Shown piece after piece: positions 17,641-27,362 of a DNA stretch of 64,000 nucleotides. The position numbers were made by a program, and so were the translations under genes. Source of the DNA: Candidatus Bipolaricaulota bacterium (GTDB taxonomy: Bacteria > Bipolaricaulota > Bipolaricaulia > UBA7950 > UBA9294); assembly GCA_028278555.1 (NCBI GenBank), contig JANQEA010000026.1, positions 1 to 64,000 on the forward strand. Reading direction: 5' to 3'. The notes beneath the pieces are model-generated. The model ran no database searches and was not told the origin of the DNA. It saw only the letters and a program-made list of their open reading frames with translations. Each line of letters opens with the position of its first letter. Position 1 is the first letter of the stretch.

Positions 17641-18920
17641 TGCCCCTCCTCGAACCACCGGCGCGCCTCGGCGACAACCGTCAGCGACCCTGCCACGACG
17701 AGCGTGTCGCGATCAGTTAGTGCCGGAACAAGCCCCTCCAGCGCCCCCACAACCGAATCATACTCCATGGATTGGAGGAACAGCCCGCCGACAGCCTCTC
17801 GAAGGCGGTCGATCGGCAGCGCACGAGGACTCCCAGAGACGCAGAACGCGACGCGATCGAACGAACCGGCGAGCGCTCGGCCGATCCCTTCGGCGTCTTT
17901 GTCAGCGAGCACCCCGAGAATGAGTTGCCGAGTCGCTCTCTCAGGAGCGAACGATTCGATGTCGGCGGCAAGCCGCTCGGCCCCGGCCACATTGTGCGCC
18001 CCTTCGAGGACAACGTTCGGCGTTCGCCGGACGACCTCGAACCGCCCCGGCCAACGCGCCTTCCGCAGCCCGTCCACGATCGCCACGTCCGGAAGATCGA
18101 ACCCGCGTTCCCGGAGGAGCCCGATCGTGCCGAGCGCAAGTCGAAGGTTCCCGCGCTGATATCCGCCGAGCAGCCCGAGCCCGACCGATTCCGGGAGGCC
18201 GGGCCCCACAACGCGATAGGTCGCGACATCCCAATCGGCAGTGGCTGGCTCAACCCCGATCCGGCTCGCCGGAATGGGGATGGCGTCGACATCGGCACAC
18301 TCGGCGAGCAGAATCGTTTCTGCCCCCTCCGGCAGATCTCCGTACAGCAGAGGAATCCCAGGCTTCGCGATTCCGGCCTTTTCCCACGCGATCTCCTCGA
18401 TCGACTCCCCGAGCACAGACGTGTGATCGAGGGAGACGTTGCACAGGACCGAAACGATCGGCCGGGCCAGGTTCGTCGCATCGAATCGCCCTCCGAGCCC
18501 AACCTCGACGAGAGCGACGTCGACGGCATGGCGGGAGAAGGCGTCGAACGCCAGCGCGGCGATCGCCTCGAACTGAGTCGGCGGGTCCGGCGTATCGGTG
18601 AGGGCTCGTGCCATTCGCTCGATCCCGCCGGCCCACTCGACTTCGGAGAGCCATTCGCCGTCGATCGCGATCCGATCACGGAAGTCGATCAGCTCCGGTG
18701 AAGTGAAGCGTCCGACCGAGTAGCCGGCCTCGCGAAGGACGCCGTCAAGCATCGCGACGACCGATCCCTTCCCGTTCGTCCCGGCGACGTGCACCGCCGG
18801 GAAGGCTTCTTCGGGATGTCCGAGCCGACCGAGGAGTCGCTCCGTACGGGAGAGGCCCGGCTTCACCTCGAGTCGGGGGAGCCGATCGAGAAGTGAGCGG
18901 GCCTCAGCGTAGTCCATCAC
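17637..18920 (-). CDS. folC: folylpolyglutamate synthase / dihydrofolate synthase
   Basis: Adds glutamate to folates. 427 residues with Mur-ligase fold: P-loop GTNGKGS (47-53), the omega-loop region and KARWPGRFEVV, and C-terminal domain LEGAHNVAGA. Start GTG at 18920 (GTGA overlap with valS stop); the ATG directly after it at 18917 is equally possible. Fourth gene in the operon. Confidence 0.93.
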   Translation of the reverse strand: MMDYAEARSLLDRLPRLEVKPGLSRTERLLGRLGHPEEAFPAVHVAGTNGKGSVVAMLDGVLREAGYSVGRFTSPELIDFRDRIAIDGEWLSEVEWAGGIERMARALTDTPDPPTQFEAIAALAFDAFSRHAVDVALVEVGLGGRFDATNLARPIVSVLCNVSLDHTSVLGESIEEIAWEKAGIAKPGIPLLYGDLPEGAETILLAECADVDAIPIPASRIGVEPATADWDVATYRVVGPGLPESVGLGLLGGYQRGNLRLALGTIGLLRERGFDLPDVAIVDGLRKARWPGRFEVVRRTPNVVLEGAHNVAGAERLAADIESFAPERATRQLILGVLADKDAEGIGRALAGSFDRVAFCVSGSPRALPIDRLREAVGGLFLQSMEYDSVVGALEGLVPALTDRDTLVVAGSLTVVAEARRWFEEGH

Positions 18921-21550
18921 GCGCCGAGCGAAGCGAGATTGGCCTCCAACCGCTCGACCTTCTGCGCGAACTCGTCTCGCTTCCGGCGCTCCTTCTCGAC
19001 GACGTCAGCCGGCGCACGAGAGAGGAACTGATCGTTGGCCAGTTTCGCCGTCGATGCAGCCAGGTCGGCAGAGACTTCTGCCAGTTCTGCTCCAAGACGC
19101 TTGATCTCAGACGCAACGTCGATCAGATCGGCAAGCGGCACGAATAGCTCGCCAAATGAGAGCACCTTACGCGCAGTCCCAGCCATTTCCGTCATAGCCG
19201 ATCCAAAGTCCCACACAGCAGCCCCGGTGAGCGCCTTCAGTGATGCGAGACTCCTCACAAGCGGTTCGACCAGAGCCATAGAGCCTGACTTCAGCACCAC
19301 CGAAATCTCCGCCTTCTGTGGCACGTTCAGGTCGGCCCGGATCGCGCGGACGCCGGTCACCGCTTCCTGGAGCGCGGCCATCGCCGCTTCAGCCTCGGCG
19401 TCTCGCTCCCTATCGCTCGGTCCAGGGAACGGCGCGAGCGAGATCGACGTCGGTTCCTCGCCGAGTACCTGCCAGATCTCCTCGGTAACGAACGGGACGA
19501 ACGGATGAAGCAAGAGGAGGATCTGCTTCAACACGTGGTGGAGGATCCCCTTCGCGGCCGGATCCGATCCGCTCTGCAGTCGGACCTTCGCCATCTCCAC
19601 GTACCAATCGCAGACGTCGTGCCAGGTGAACTCGTAGAGGGTTTCGGCAGCGAGGTTGAAGTTGTAGGCGTCCAGGTGCTCTCGCACGGTCGCCACGGTC
19701 GCCGCCAGGCGGGAGAGGATGTATCGGTCCTCGAGCTCGGTCACCTCGTCGGGGAGGCCGGGCCGCTCGTCGCCGAGCTGCATCAGCACGAACCGAGCCA
19801 TGTTCCAGAGCTTGTTCAGGAAGTTCCGCGCGTCCTCGAGCTGCGTCGTCGGGGTTCGCATCGACCTCCCCTTGGTCGTCGCATGAGCCATCGAGAAGCG
19901 AAGCGCGTCGGCTCCGTACTCGTCCATCAGCTCGAGCGGATCGACCGTGTTCCCCTTCGACTTGCTCATCTTCCGGCCTTCCGGATCGACAATCAGCGGC
20001 GTGATGTAGACCGTCTCGAACGGGATCTCGTTCCGGAAGTGAAGCGACGCCATGATCATCCGCGCCACCCAGAAGAAGATGATGTCGAATGCCGTCACGA
20101 GGAACTGCGTCGGGTAGTACGTCTCCAGCTCCGGTGTCTCCTCCGGCCAACCCATGATCGTGAACGGCCAGAGCCACGACGAGAACCACGTGTCGAGCAC
20201 ATCGTCGTCCTGGCGCAGCTCGACCTCACGGCCGTAGTGCTCCCGAGCCGCCGCCGCCGCCGCTTCCTCGCTCTGCGCCGCGAACGGTCGCTCGTCCGGC
20301 CCGTACCAGACGGGAATCCGATGCCCCCACCAGAGCTGCCGCGAGATGCACCAATCGCGGATGTTCTCCATCCAGTCGATGTAGAACTTCGTCCACCGCT
20401 CGGGGACGAATCGGACGCGTCCGTCGCGGACAACCTCGATCGCCCGCTCGGCGAGCGGCTTCATCTTCAGGAACCACTGAGTCGAGATGAGCGGCTCGAC
20501 CGCCGTGTGGCAACGCTCGCAGTGCCCGACCGCATGGCGGTACGGCTCAACCTTCTCGAGATGGCCGTCGGCCTTCAGTCGATCGACAACCGCCTTCCGC
20601 GCCGCCTCGCGATCCATCCCGGCAAACGGACCACCGTTCTCGTTGATCGTCCCGTCGTCGTTCAGGATGTTGACCGAGTTGAGGCCGTTCGCCTGCCCGA
20701 TCTCGAAGTCGACCGGATCGTGCGCCGGGGTCACCTTCAGGGTGCCCGTCCCGAACTCCGGGTCGACCTGCTCGGCGCCGATGATCGGCAGGGCGCGATC
20801 GAGAATCGGGAGGCGCGCCGTCTTGCCGATCAGATGTGCGAACCGCTTGTCCTCAGGGTGAACGGCGATCCCCGTGTCGCCAAGCATCGTCTCCGGTCGG
20901 GTCGTGGCGATCGTCACCGATCCGCCGTCCTCGAGCGGATAGAGGATGTAGTAGAGCGCGCCGTCGATCTCCTCGTGCTCCACCTCGAGATCGGAGATCG
21001 CTGTCTCGCAGCGCGGGCACCAGTTGACCAAGTAGGCGCCGCGGTAGATCAGGCCCTCATCGTAGAGCTTGACGAAGACCTCGCGGACCGCGTGCGACAG
21101 CCCTTCGTCTAGAGTGAATCGGAGCCGCGACCAATCGCACGAGCAGCCGAGGGCCTTCAGCTGGTCGATGATCTCCGAGCCGTACTTCGCCTTCCATTCC
21201 CAGACCCGTTCGACGAATGCCTCCCGCCCGATGTCGTGCCGGGAAATCCCCTCGGTGGCGAGCTCTTTCTCAACCACGTTCTGGGTGGCGATTCCCGCGT
21301 GATCGGTCCCAGGGAACCAGCACGTCTCATCGCCGAGCATCCGGTGATAGCGGATGACGATGTCCTGGAGCGTGTTGTTCAGCGCGTGCCCCATGTGGAG
21401 CCGACCGGTGACGTTCGGAGGAGGGATCGCAACGGAGAAGCGATCCTTGTCGACGACGCCGACGGCAGCTCGGAAGAAGTTGCCCTCTTCCCAGAAGCGG
21501 TAGTTCTTCGCTTCGACTTCTGCCGGCTTGTAGCGCTTCGACAGTTCCAT
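18917..21550 (-). CDS. valS: valyl-tRNA synthetase
   Basis: 877 residues. Class I synthetase: HMGH (52-55, HIGH-type), editing domain with TTRPETMLGDTGIAV, KMSKS near 526-530, anticodon-binding region, and a C-terminal coiled coil (about the last 65 residues) typical of ValRS. The ATG at 21550 follows GGAGGACGATC; the longer open frame upstream overlaps the gap after ndk and lacks support. Confidence 0.97.
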   Translation of the reverse strand: MELSKRYKPAEVEAKNYRFWEEGNFFRAAVGVVDKDRFSVAIPPPNVTGRLHMGHALNNTLQDIVIRYHRMLGDETCWFPGTDHAGIATQNVVEKELATEGISRHDIGREAFVERVWEWKAKYGSEIIDQLKALGCSCDWSRLRFTLDEGLSHAVREVFVKLYDEGLIYRGAYLVNWCPRCETAISDLEVEHEEIDGALYYILYPLEDGGSVTIATTRPETMLGDTGIAVHPEDKRFAHLIGKTARLPILDRALPIIGAEQVDPEFGTGTLKVTPAHDPVDFEIGQANGLNSVNILNDDGTINENGGPFAGMDREAARKAVVDRLKADGHLEKVEPYRHAVGHCERCHTAVEPLISTQWFLKMKPLAERAIEVVRDGRVRFVPERWTKFYIDWMENIRDWCISRQLWWGHRIPVWYGPDERPFAAQSEEAAAAAAREHYGREVELRQDDDVLDTWFSSWLWPFTIMGWPEETPELETYYPTQFLVTAFDIIFFWVARMIMASLHFRNEIPFETVYITPLIVDPEGRKMSKSKGNTVDPLELMDEYGADALRFSMAHATTKGRSMRTPTTQLEDARNFLNKLWNMARFVLMQLGDERPGLPDEVTELEDRYILSRLAATVATVREHLDAYNFNLAAETLYEFTWHDVCDWYVEMAKVRLQSGSDPAAKGILHHVLKQILLLLHPFVPFVTEEIWQVLGEEPTSISLAPFPGPSDRERDAEAEAAMAALQEAVTGVRAIRADLNVPQKAEISVVLKSGSMALVEPLVRSLASLKALTGAAVWDFGSAMTEMAGTARKVLSFGELFVPLADLIDVASEIKRLGAELAEVSADLAASTAKLANDQFLSRAPADVVEKERRKRDEFAQKVERLEANLASLGA

Positions 21551-21621
21551 GATCGTCCTCCGTTCGACGGTGGATTCCGCGGCGGATGGGTTCGGAGCGC
21601 CGCGCCTCCGAGGTTCGTTTC

Positions 21622-22071
21622 TTACATCCACTCCCGGATCGTCAGCTCGTAGTCGAACAGCTCGTCCGGCTTGAAGAAGAGCGCCACTTCGCGCTCCGCC
21701 GAGGCGAGCGAGTCGGATCCGTGGACGAGGTTCTTCGTCAGGTTCAGCCCGAAGTCACCGCGGATCGTCCCCGACGCCGCGTTCTGCGGATTGGTGACGC
21801 CCATCAGGTTCCTCACGACCTCGACCGCGTTTTCGCCCTCGATCGCCATCGCGATCACCGGCGAAGAGGTGATGAAGTCGCGCAGCTCGGGGTAGAACGG
21901 CTTCTCCAGATGCTCGGCGTAGTGACGAGACGCCAAATCCTCGTCAACGGCGACCATCTTCAACCCCGCGATCTTCAGGCCCTTCCGCTCGAATCGGTCG
22001 ATGATCCGACCGACGGCGCCGCGCTGGACGGCGTCCGGTTTACAGAGTACCAGCGTTCGTTGATTCGACAT
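21622..22071 (-). CDS. ndk: nucleoside diphosphate kinase
   Basis: 149 residues, normal size. Equalises NTP and dNTP pools by ping-pong phosphotransfer through His117 in NLVHGSDS. Start preceded by GTAGGAGGAACG. Lies 8 bases after dprA and 71 bases before valS. Confidence 0.97.
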   Translation of the reverse strand: MSNQRTLVLCKPDAVQRGAVGRIIDRFERKGLKIAGLKMVAVDEDLASRHYAEHLEKPFYPELRDFITSSPVIAMAIEGENAVEVVRNLMGVTNPQNAASGTIRGDFGLNLTKNLVHGSDSLASAEREVALFFKPDELFDYELTIREWM

Positions 22072-22079
22072 CGTTCCTC

Positions 22080-23180
22080 CTACGGCTTGCGAATGAAACG
22101 TCCCCCCTCGACCTCGTCGATGAGATCCTCCAGCTGGAGGAGAAGCAGAACGTGAGACGCCTCGGTCGGTGAGAGATCCGCTCGCGCAATGATATCGTCG
22201 ACGTGAACCGGTTCAAGACCGATCAGGTCGTAGACTTGGCGCTCCCGTTCGCCCAGCTCCGGCCCCTCCTCTTCGCTCGGCTCGGCGGTCGACTCGTGCT
22301 CGTTCCAGAGATCGGGAAACTCGATCAGGATGTCCTCGATCGTCTCGACGAGCTTCGCTCCCTGCTTGATCAGCCGATTCGTCCCGGCCGATGTGATCGT
22401 CGTGATGTTCCCGGGCACAGCGAAGACCTCTCGCCCCTGCTCAAGGGCGAGCCGCGCGGTGATCAGCGATCCGCTCCGCTCCGGCGCCTGGACAACGATC
22501 ACGCCCCGGCTCAGCCCGGCAAGAATCCGGTTCCGCTGCGGGAAGGTCCACTTCGCCGGCCGCGTCCCGAGCGGGTATTCGCTCAGCGCCGCACCGTCCT
22601 CGACCAGCTGGGCGAGGAGCGGCTGGTTCCGCTTCGGGTACGGATAGTCGAGCCCGCAGCCGAGGACGGCGACCGTCCGTCCGCCGACGTCGAGCGCCCC
22701 TTGGTGCGCGGCTGTGTCGATCCCGGCGGCCAGTCCACTGATCACCGTGATCCCTTTCATCGCCAAACGGCTTCCGAATCGGCCGGCGACCATCTTTCCG
22801 TATCGTGTGCCGCGACGCGTCCCGACGATCGCGAGCGAGCGGGCCGGATCGATCGGCAGCGCTCCACGGACATAGAGGACCATCGGCGGATCGTCGATCT
22901 CGCGGAGGAGCGCCGGATACTCCTCGTCGACCAGGGTCACGATCCGGATCCCCAGCTCTTCGGCGCGGGCGAGTTCCTCGTCGATCGCCGTCTCGCTCCG
23001 GCCGGCGGCGATCGCTTCGCCGACGACCGCCGACCCGAAGAGCGAACCGAAGGCGGATCCGGATGCGTTCCAGATCGCCTGGAACGTGTCGAACCGCGCG
23101 AAGAGCTGCTTCGTCCGCTTCGGGGTGAGTTGAGGAATCAGGTTCAGGCCCACCAGAAGCTCTCGATCAGATCTGGCCAT
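22080..23180 (-). CDS. dprA: DNA processing protein DprA (Smf)
   Basis: Loads RecA on incoming single-stranded DNA during natural transformation. 366 residues: N-terminal SAM-like segment (1-65), Rossmann-type core with [14 protein letters not shown] and [25 protein letters not shown], and a C-terminal winged helix (about 295-366, the DML1-like domain). First gene of the operon that continues through ndk, valS, folC, uppS and cdsA. comEC is nearby on the same strand, so DNA uptake is plausible. Confidence 0.95.
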   Translation of the reverse strand: MARSDRELLVGLNLIPQLTPKRTKQLFARFDTFQAIWNASGSAFGSLFGSAVVGEAIAAGRSETAIDEELARAEELGIRIVTLVDEEYPALLREIDDPPMVLYVRGALPIDPARSLAIVGTRRGTRYGKMVAGRFGSRLAMKGITVISGLAAGIDTAAHQGALDVGGRTVAVLGCGLDYPYPKRNQPLLAQLVEDGAALSEYPLGTRPAKWTFPQRNRILAGLSRGVIVVQAPERSGSLITARLALEQGREVFAVPGNITTITSAGTNRLIKQGAKLVETIEDILIEFPDLWNEHESTAEPSEEEGPELGERERQVYDLIGLEPVHVDDIIARADLSPTEASHVLLLLQLEDLIDEVEGGRFIRKP

Positions 23181-23190
23181 CTCGCCGAAG

Positions 23191-23217
23191 ACTATACCGT
23201 ACCCCGAGTCGGGTCAA
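23191..23217 (-). promoter_or_regulatory. possible promoter of the dprA operon
   Basis: Minus strand TTGACC (23217-23212) and TATAGT (23196-23191) with a 15-base spacer, shorter than ideal; the -10 box is strong. The start would be about 5-10 bases before the ATG. Confidence 0.45.
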
Positions 23218-23236
23218 TCACCGTTGCCGATGCGCA

Positions 23237-23265
23237 TTGCCGGCTTCGACCCGGTCCGCTACCAT
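23237..23265 (+). promoter_or_regulatory. possible promoter of fxsA
   Basis: TTGCCG (23237-23242), 17-base spacer, TACCAT (23260-23265). Start near 23272, just before SD GGAGGTCG. Confidence 0.4.
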
Positions 23266-23280
23266 CGCCCGGAGGTCGAT

Positions 23281-23676
23281 ATGCCGCTCATCACGTTCGT
23301 GCTTCTCTGCGCCGAGATCGCCCTGCTGATCAAGTTCGGTCAGGCCGTCGGCGGCGGGATCATCCTGCTGGAGATCCTCCTGACCGGCGGACTGGGGGTT
23401 CTTCTGCTGCGAATGGCCGGGCGATCGGCCCTCAAGCCGGGGCGCGTGATCGAGCTGCTGATGCGCCCCCCGAATCGGAATCTCGTGCAGTCGTTCGGCC
23501 TCCTCTTCCTCGGCGGGCTGCTCCTGCTTCTCCCCGGGATCTTGAGCGACGCCGCCGGGCTTGTCCTCGTCGCCCGATTCTTCCTTCAGCGGGGCGGCAC
23601 GTCCCGCGGGCGGGCGGAGGATCCCGATACGATCGACGTCGAGTTCACCGTCCACGACGAGACGCCGCGCGAGTAG
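23281..23676 (+). CDS. fxsA: FxsA family membrane protein
   Basis: 131 residues with four hydrophobic segments and the FxsA pattern (membrane segment, GGGIILLEILLTGGLGVLLLR, then LLLLPGILSDAAGLVL). In E. coli FxsA relieves phage T7 exclusion by F; its general role is unknown. ATG at 23281 chosen with GGAGG 6 bases upstream. The last 91 bases overlap the convergent comEC gene. Confidence 0.85.
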   Translation: MPLITFVLLCAEIALLIKFGQAVGGGIILLEILLTGGLGVLLLRMAGRSALKPGRVIELLMRPPNRNLVQSFGLLFLGGLLLLLPGILSDAAGLVLVARFFLQRGGTSRGRAEDPDTIDVEFTVHDETPRE

Positions 23677-25148
23677 AACGAAGCGGCGAACGCGAAGACA
23701 ACCAACGCGCCGAGCCAGACGCCGAACCATTGGGGAACCCGAAGCTGCGTGAGGGGAACCTTTGAGAGCCCAACAACGACTCCCTTCATTCCCGCCAGAA
23801 CGCCGGCAAGCGGTGCGATTGCGTATCGGAGGAGCGGCGTCGCAGAAAGCAGGATCGCTCCGAACCCGCACCAGAGGCCGAGACCGGCGAGCGGCACGAC
23901 AACGAGGTTCGCCGCAAGGGCGAGCGGATGGATCGCGCCGAAGTGCCACGCAACGATCGGTGCCGCTCCGGCCTGCGCCGCCGCCGCGACCGCAAGGAGC
24001 GTCAGGACGCTGCGGATCGCCCATTCGAGTCGTCCGAACCGACGCGCAAAGTCCGCGATCCAGCGGTGCCAGTTGAGCGGTTCGGAGAAGGCGATCAGGA
24101 TCGACGCTGTCGCCGCGAACGTCAGCTGAAAGCCTGCATCGTGCAAGGCTCCAGGCCGCATCGCGAGGATCGCGATCGCTGCCGCGGCAAGGCCGTTCAA
24201 TGGGCGGATCGAGCGTCGAAGGATCCACCCGAAGTCGGCGAGCACGCTTCCGAACGCGAGAAACGCAAAGAGCAGACTCGCGCGAACGAGGCTGACGCGC
24301 GGACCGACGACCCAGAGCGCAAGGAGGACCAGGAGACCGACCGCTGGGTAGGCCCACCGCGGCCGGAGGCCGACGCGTCGGAGAACCCACCATGCACCAC
24401 CGAGGAAGATCCCAAGGTGAAGGCCGGAGACGGCGAGCAAGTGCATCAGCCCGGTCCGCGAGAAGGCCGATTCGATCGGTTCCGGCAGGGCGGCTCGGTC
24501 GCCGAACAGCAGGCTCCGCGCCATCCCGTTCTCGTCGGGCGGAAGCCATCGGCCAAACCGCGCAAGGATCGTCTGACGGAGCCGATCGCCGAACCGGAGG
24601 ATCGATCCACCGGCTGAAGGAAGCACCGTCAGACCGTCGTCATCGACAGCCATCGTCGCGAAGATTCCCTGACGCGCGAGATACGCTGGATAATCGAATC
24701 CATCGAACACCTCGGGGATCTCCGCCGATCCGGTCAGTCGAACGCGATCCCCGCAATGTACGGCGCCGGGCTCCGGGGCGTCGCAGAACCAGGTAACCCG
24801 GAGGCGCCCCGGGAGGAGATCCGGCTGCAGAGTGAACGTCACGTAGGAAGCCCCGAGGCTCGGGTACGAGACGACCGTCCCCTCAACCTCCTCCAGGCTC
24901 GGTGTTCGCAGGAGGAGCCAGTCCGGGAAGGACCGTTCGCTCGCCGTCCGGAGAGCCCCGAGGCAGACGATCGCCGCGATCAGGGCGGATCGGCGGACCG
25001 CCGGATACCGTCTGGCGACAAGCGCGGCCGCTGCGGTCGCGCTCGCGCCGACGAGCCAAACCCAAAGCGGGAGGGTGTTACCAATCGATCCCCCAAGGAG
25101 AATTCCAAGGCCGAAGCCGAGTCCGGTCCAGACGAGCATGTGTTGCAT
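23586..25148 (-). CDS. comEC: ComEC/Rec2 family DNA-uptake channel, without the C-terminal nuclease-like domain
   Basis: 520 residues. N-terminal membrane segments and DUF4131 OB-like domain (about 60-170), then the competence domain with LMHLLAVSGLHLGIFLGGAWW and about ten membrane helices. The metallo-beta-lactamase domain that many ComEC proteins carry at the C terminus is absent; the protein stops after the membrane part. Likely moves single-stranded DNA across the inner membrane, in line with nearby dprA. Its 3' end overlaps fxsA. Confidence 0.9.
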   Translation of the reverse strand: MQHMLVWTGLGFGLGILLGGSIGNTLPLWVWLVGASATAAAALVARRYPAVRRSALIAAIVCLGALRTASERSFPDWLLLRTPSLEEVEGTVVSYPSLGASYVTFTLQPDLLPGRLRVTWFCDAPEPGAVHCGDRVRLTGSAEIPEVFDGFDYPAYLARQGIFATMAVDDDGLTVLPSAGGSILRFGDRLRQTILARFGRWLPPDENGMARSLLFGDRAALPEPIESAFSRTGLMHLLAVSGLHLGIFLGGAWWVLRRVGLRPRWAYPAVGLLVLLALWVVGPRVSLVRASLLFAFLAFGSVLADFGWILRRSIRPLNGLAAAAIAILAMRPGALHDAGFQLTFAATASILIAFSEPLNWHRWIADFARRFGRLEWAIRSVLTLLAVAAAAQAGAAPIVAWHFGAIHPLALAANLVVVPLAGLGLWCGFGAILLSATPLLRYAIAPLAGVLAGMKGVVVGLSKVPLTQLRVPQWFGVWLGALVVFAFAASFYSRGVSSWTVNSTSIVSGSSARPRDVPPR

Positions 25149-25152
25149 CTTA

Positions 25153-25164
25153 TCCTATAGGATC
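25153..25164. promoter_or_regulatory. 12-bp perfect palindrome between comEC and ssrA
   Basis: ATCCTATAGGAT lies in the divergent promoter region, directly before the comEC start (25148). The ssrA -35 (TTGTCAA) read on the other strand is TTGACAA, so a comEC promoter may overlap. Role unknown; could be an operator. Confidence 0.3.
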
Positions 25165-25178
25165 TTATCTCTTCGGTT

Positions 25179-25207
25179 TTGTCAATCGTCAGTCCGGCGA
25201 ATACAAT
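25179..25207 (+). promoter_or_regulatory. promoter of ssrA (tmRNA)
   Basis: TTGTCA (25179-25184), 17-base spacer, TACAAT (25202-25207); predicted start near 25214, 14 bases before the mature 5' end. Confidence 0.75.
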
Positions 25208-25227
25208 GCAGCGATGGTCTTTGACAT

Positions 25228-25576
<349 letters not shown>

Positions 25577-25588
25577 GGATGAGCTTGT

Positions 25589-25620
25589 AGCGTCGGAGCC
25601 TGTCTCCGACGCTCGTCTTG
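25589..25620 (+). terminator. terminator of ssrA
   Basis: 10-bp stem AGCGTCGGAG / CTCCGACGCT, loop CCTGT, then CGTCTTGTTG; 13 bases after the tmRNA end. Confidence 0.65.
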
Positions 25621-25791
25621 TTGGTGCCGTTGCTGGAGAGATCTGCGGTTCATGAATGGAGAACTAGTCCGCCCCGTCGAAGTGTAAGCACTCAAGCCAA
25701 CGAGCAGCTAGTCCTCCTGAAGCTCTGTGCCAAGCATGGTGGTCAAGATCTTGATCCTCAATGTCCGTCGTCGATCACAGTGAGTAATCTA

Positions 25792-27135
25792 ATGGTCCGA
25801 TCGATGGACATGACAGCTTGGCTTGGTACCTATGGCTTCGAGCTCAACAACCGGGAGTGGGCAAGTCTGATCTGGCTTGGCGTCTTCGCAGTGTTCGTGC
25901 TCTGCAAGCCCTCGGTAAGGTCAAGTCTCCGGGCATGTATCCGTTCTGCGTTCACACCCAAACTGGCAGCTGTTTGGTTGATTTACCTGACGTGGATTGC
26001 CGCCCTTGTTGTCCTTGCACACTGGGTAGGCATCTGGAAGGCCGTGCTAACCAAGAATACGGTTGTGTGGACGGCAACCGCGGGCCTTGCATCGGTTGCA
26101 TCGTTCACGGAGGCCTGGAAGCCTCGATACTTCAGGCGTGCCGTCCTGAAGGCAGTCGGCATAGTTGTGGTTCTGGAGTACCTCACGACCTTGGCCGCTT
26201 TCCGTTTGTGGGCAGAGTTAGTACTGCAACCAATCCTCCTTCTCTTCGCGGTTGCACCCATTGTGGCTAGGGAACCAGGAGAGCGCGTGACATGGCAGCG
26301 AGCGAGCACGTGGGTCTTCCTCGTCTTCTTGGTTGCCATGCTCGGTCACACAGCTCTAACGCTTCACGCGTCCCGCGATACGATGGACTGGGGCCTTTTC
26401 GCTCTCCAGGCCATCTGGCCAATGGCTCTGGCACTCTGGGTCTTGGTTTTGGCCATCGGATTGGCAGTCGTTGCGAGCTACGAGCAAGCCTTCCACCGCC
26501 TCGACTGGATCCGAGATGAGGACACGAGCGCTTGGAAGCCGAAACTGGGGCTCGTGCTAGCCTTACAGTGGAGGCTGAAGTGGATCCATGAGGCTGCCAA
26601 AGGGGGAACATTCCACGTCGCCCACGCTGACTCAGTTCGGAGCGCTTTCCAAGCCGCAAGGGCCTTCAGAGGTCTTCAGATTTCGGAGAAGAAGCGTGAG
26701 GATGCATATCAAGCTGACCTTCTCCGCTATGCAGGCTCGGCTGAGCTGGATGAGACAGGGCGTCCTCGGGACAAACGTGAGTTCCGGGAGACGGTTCGCG
26801 CGTTGGAGTGGCTGCATACTTGTCAGGCAGGGTGGTATCGGCGCGAACCCGTGGGGTACAAGCCGGACTTGATTGAACGATTCAGCGACGACTTCACTGC
26901 TCAAGGCCTCCCCATTCCTTCCGGCATTTCGATGGTGGTGTCCGAGGATGGGCAGCGCTGGTATGCTTGGCGCAGAACGCCATCCGGCCGGTGTTTCGCG
27001 ATAGGTGCAAGCCAGGCGCCTCCCAATCAATGGCTATACGACGGTCCCACCGTGCCGCGAGACTTCCCTGGGCTCGGAGTTGAGTGGGGCGATGCTCCAC
27101 TCGTATTGGACAAGGCCCCCAACTGGTATGACTAG
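25792..27135 (+). CDS. multi-pass membrane protein of unknown function (accessory)
   Basis: 447 residues from the start chosen (ATG at 25792; ATG at 25804 is also possible, neither has a good SD). About seven hydrophobic segments in residues 20-230, then a soluble C-terminal half with many Trp and charged residues. No family recognised. Base composition is visibly lower in GC and codon choice looser than in neighbours, and it sits directly after tmRNA, a common integration site, so it is probably acquired. No SD and no partner genes. Confidence 0.6.
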   Translation: MVRSMDMTAWLGTYGFELNNREWASLIWLGVFAVFVLCKPSVRSSLRACIRSAFTPKLAAVWLIYLTWIAALVVLAHWVGIWKAVLTKNTVVWTATAGLASVASFTEAWKPRYFRRAVLKAVGIVVVLEYLTTLAAFRLWAELVLQPILLLFAVAPIVAREPGERVTWQRASTWVFLVFLVAMLGHTALTLHASRDTMDWGLFALQAIWPMALALWVLVLAIGLAVVASYEQAFHRLDWIRDEDTSAWKPKLGLVLALQWRLKWIHEAAKGGTFHVAHADSVRSAFQAARAFRGLQISEKKREDAYQADLLRYAGSAELDETGRPRDKREFRETVRALEWLHTCQAGWYRREPVGYKPDLIERFSDDFTAQGLPIPSGISMVVSEDGQRWYAWRRTPSGRCFAIGASQAPPNQWLYDGPTVPRDFPGLGVEWGDAPLVLDKAPNWYD

Positions 27136-27263
27136 GCAAGGAGGCAAGAGCTGTGTCGGAAGATCCAGATAGTACGCCGCTCCAGCAGAACATGGGAGCT
27201 GAGAACTGATGCCACGACCAAGCTCGCCAGTTGGCTGCTCGGAATGAGTTCTCCAATCGTTCA

Positions 27264-27282
27264 CCCCGGCTCCACCAGATGA
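27264..27282 (+). other. att-like remnant of a tRNA/tmRNA 3' end
   Basis: CCCCGGCTCCACCAGATGA resembles the tmRNA 3' end and what follows it (CCGCCACCTCCACCAGGATGA, 25562-25582). The two copies bracket the 25577-27263 segment. The similarity is short and imperfect and there is no integrase in between. Confidence 0.3.
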
Positions 27283-27285
27283 AGG

Positions 27286-27320
27286 CGGGCAAGGGCAGAA
27301 GCCCTTGCCCGTGTCGTTTG
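27286..27320 (+). terminator. terminator after the membrane protein gene
   Basis: 11-bp perfect stem CGGGCAAGGGC / GCCCTTGCCCG with loop AGAA, then TGTCGTTTGG. Lies between two convergent genes. Confidence 0.65.
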
Positions 27321-27362
27321 GCGCAATCTAGGCCGCTCTGCGGGCTGCAGATAAGCTGTTCC

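Noticed and set aside
27190..27276. Possible tRNA ending CGGCTCCACCA
   Set aside because: GGAGCTG and CGGCTCC can pair 80 bases apart, but no D arm, anticodon arm or T arm can be folded between them; kept only as an att-like remnant.
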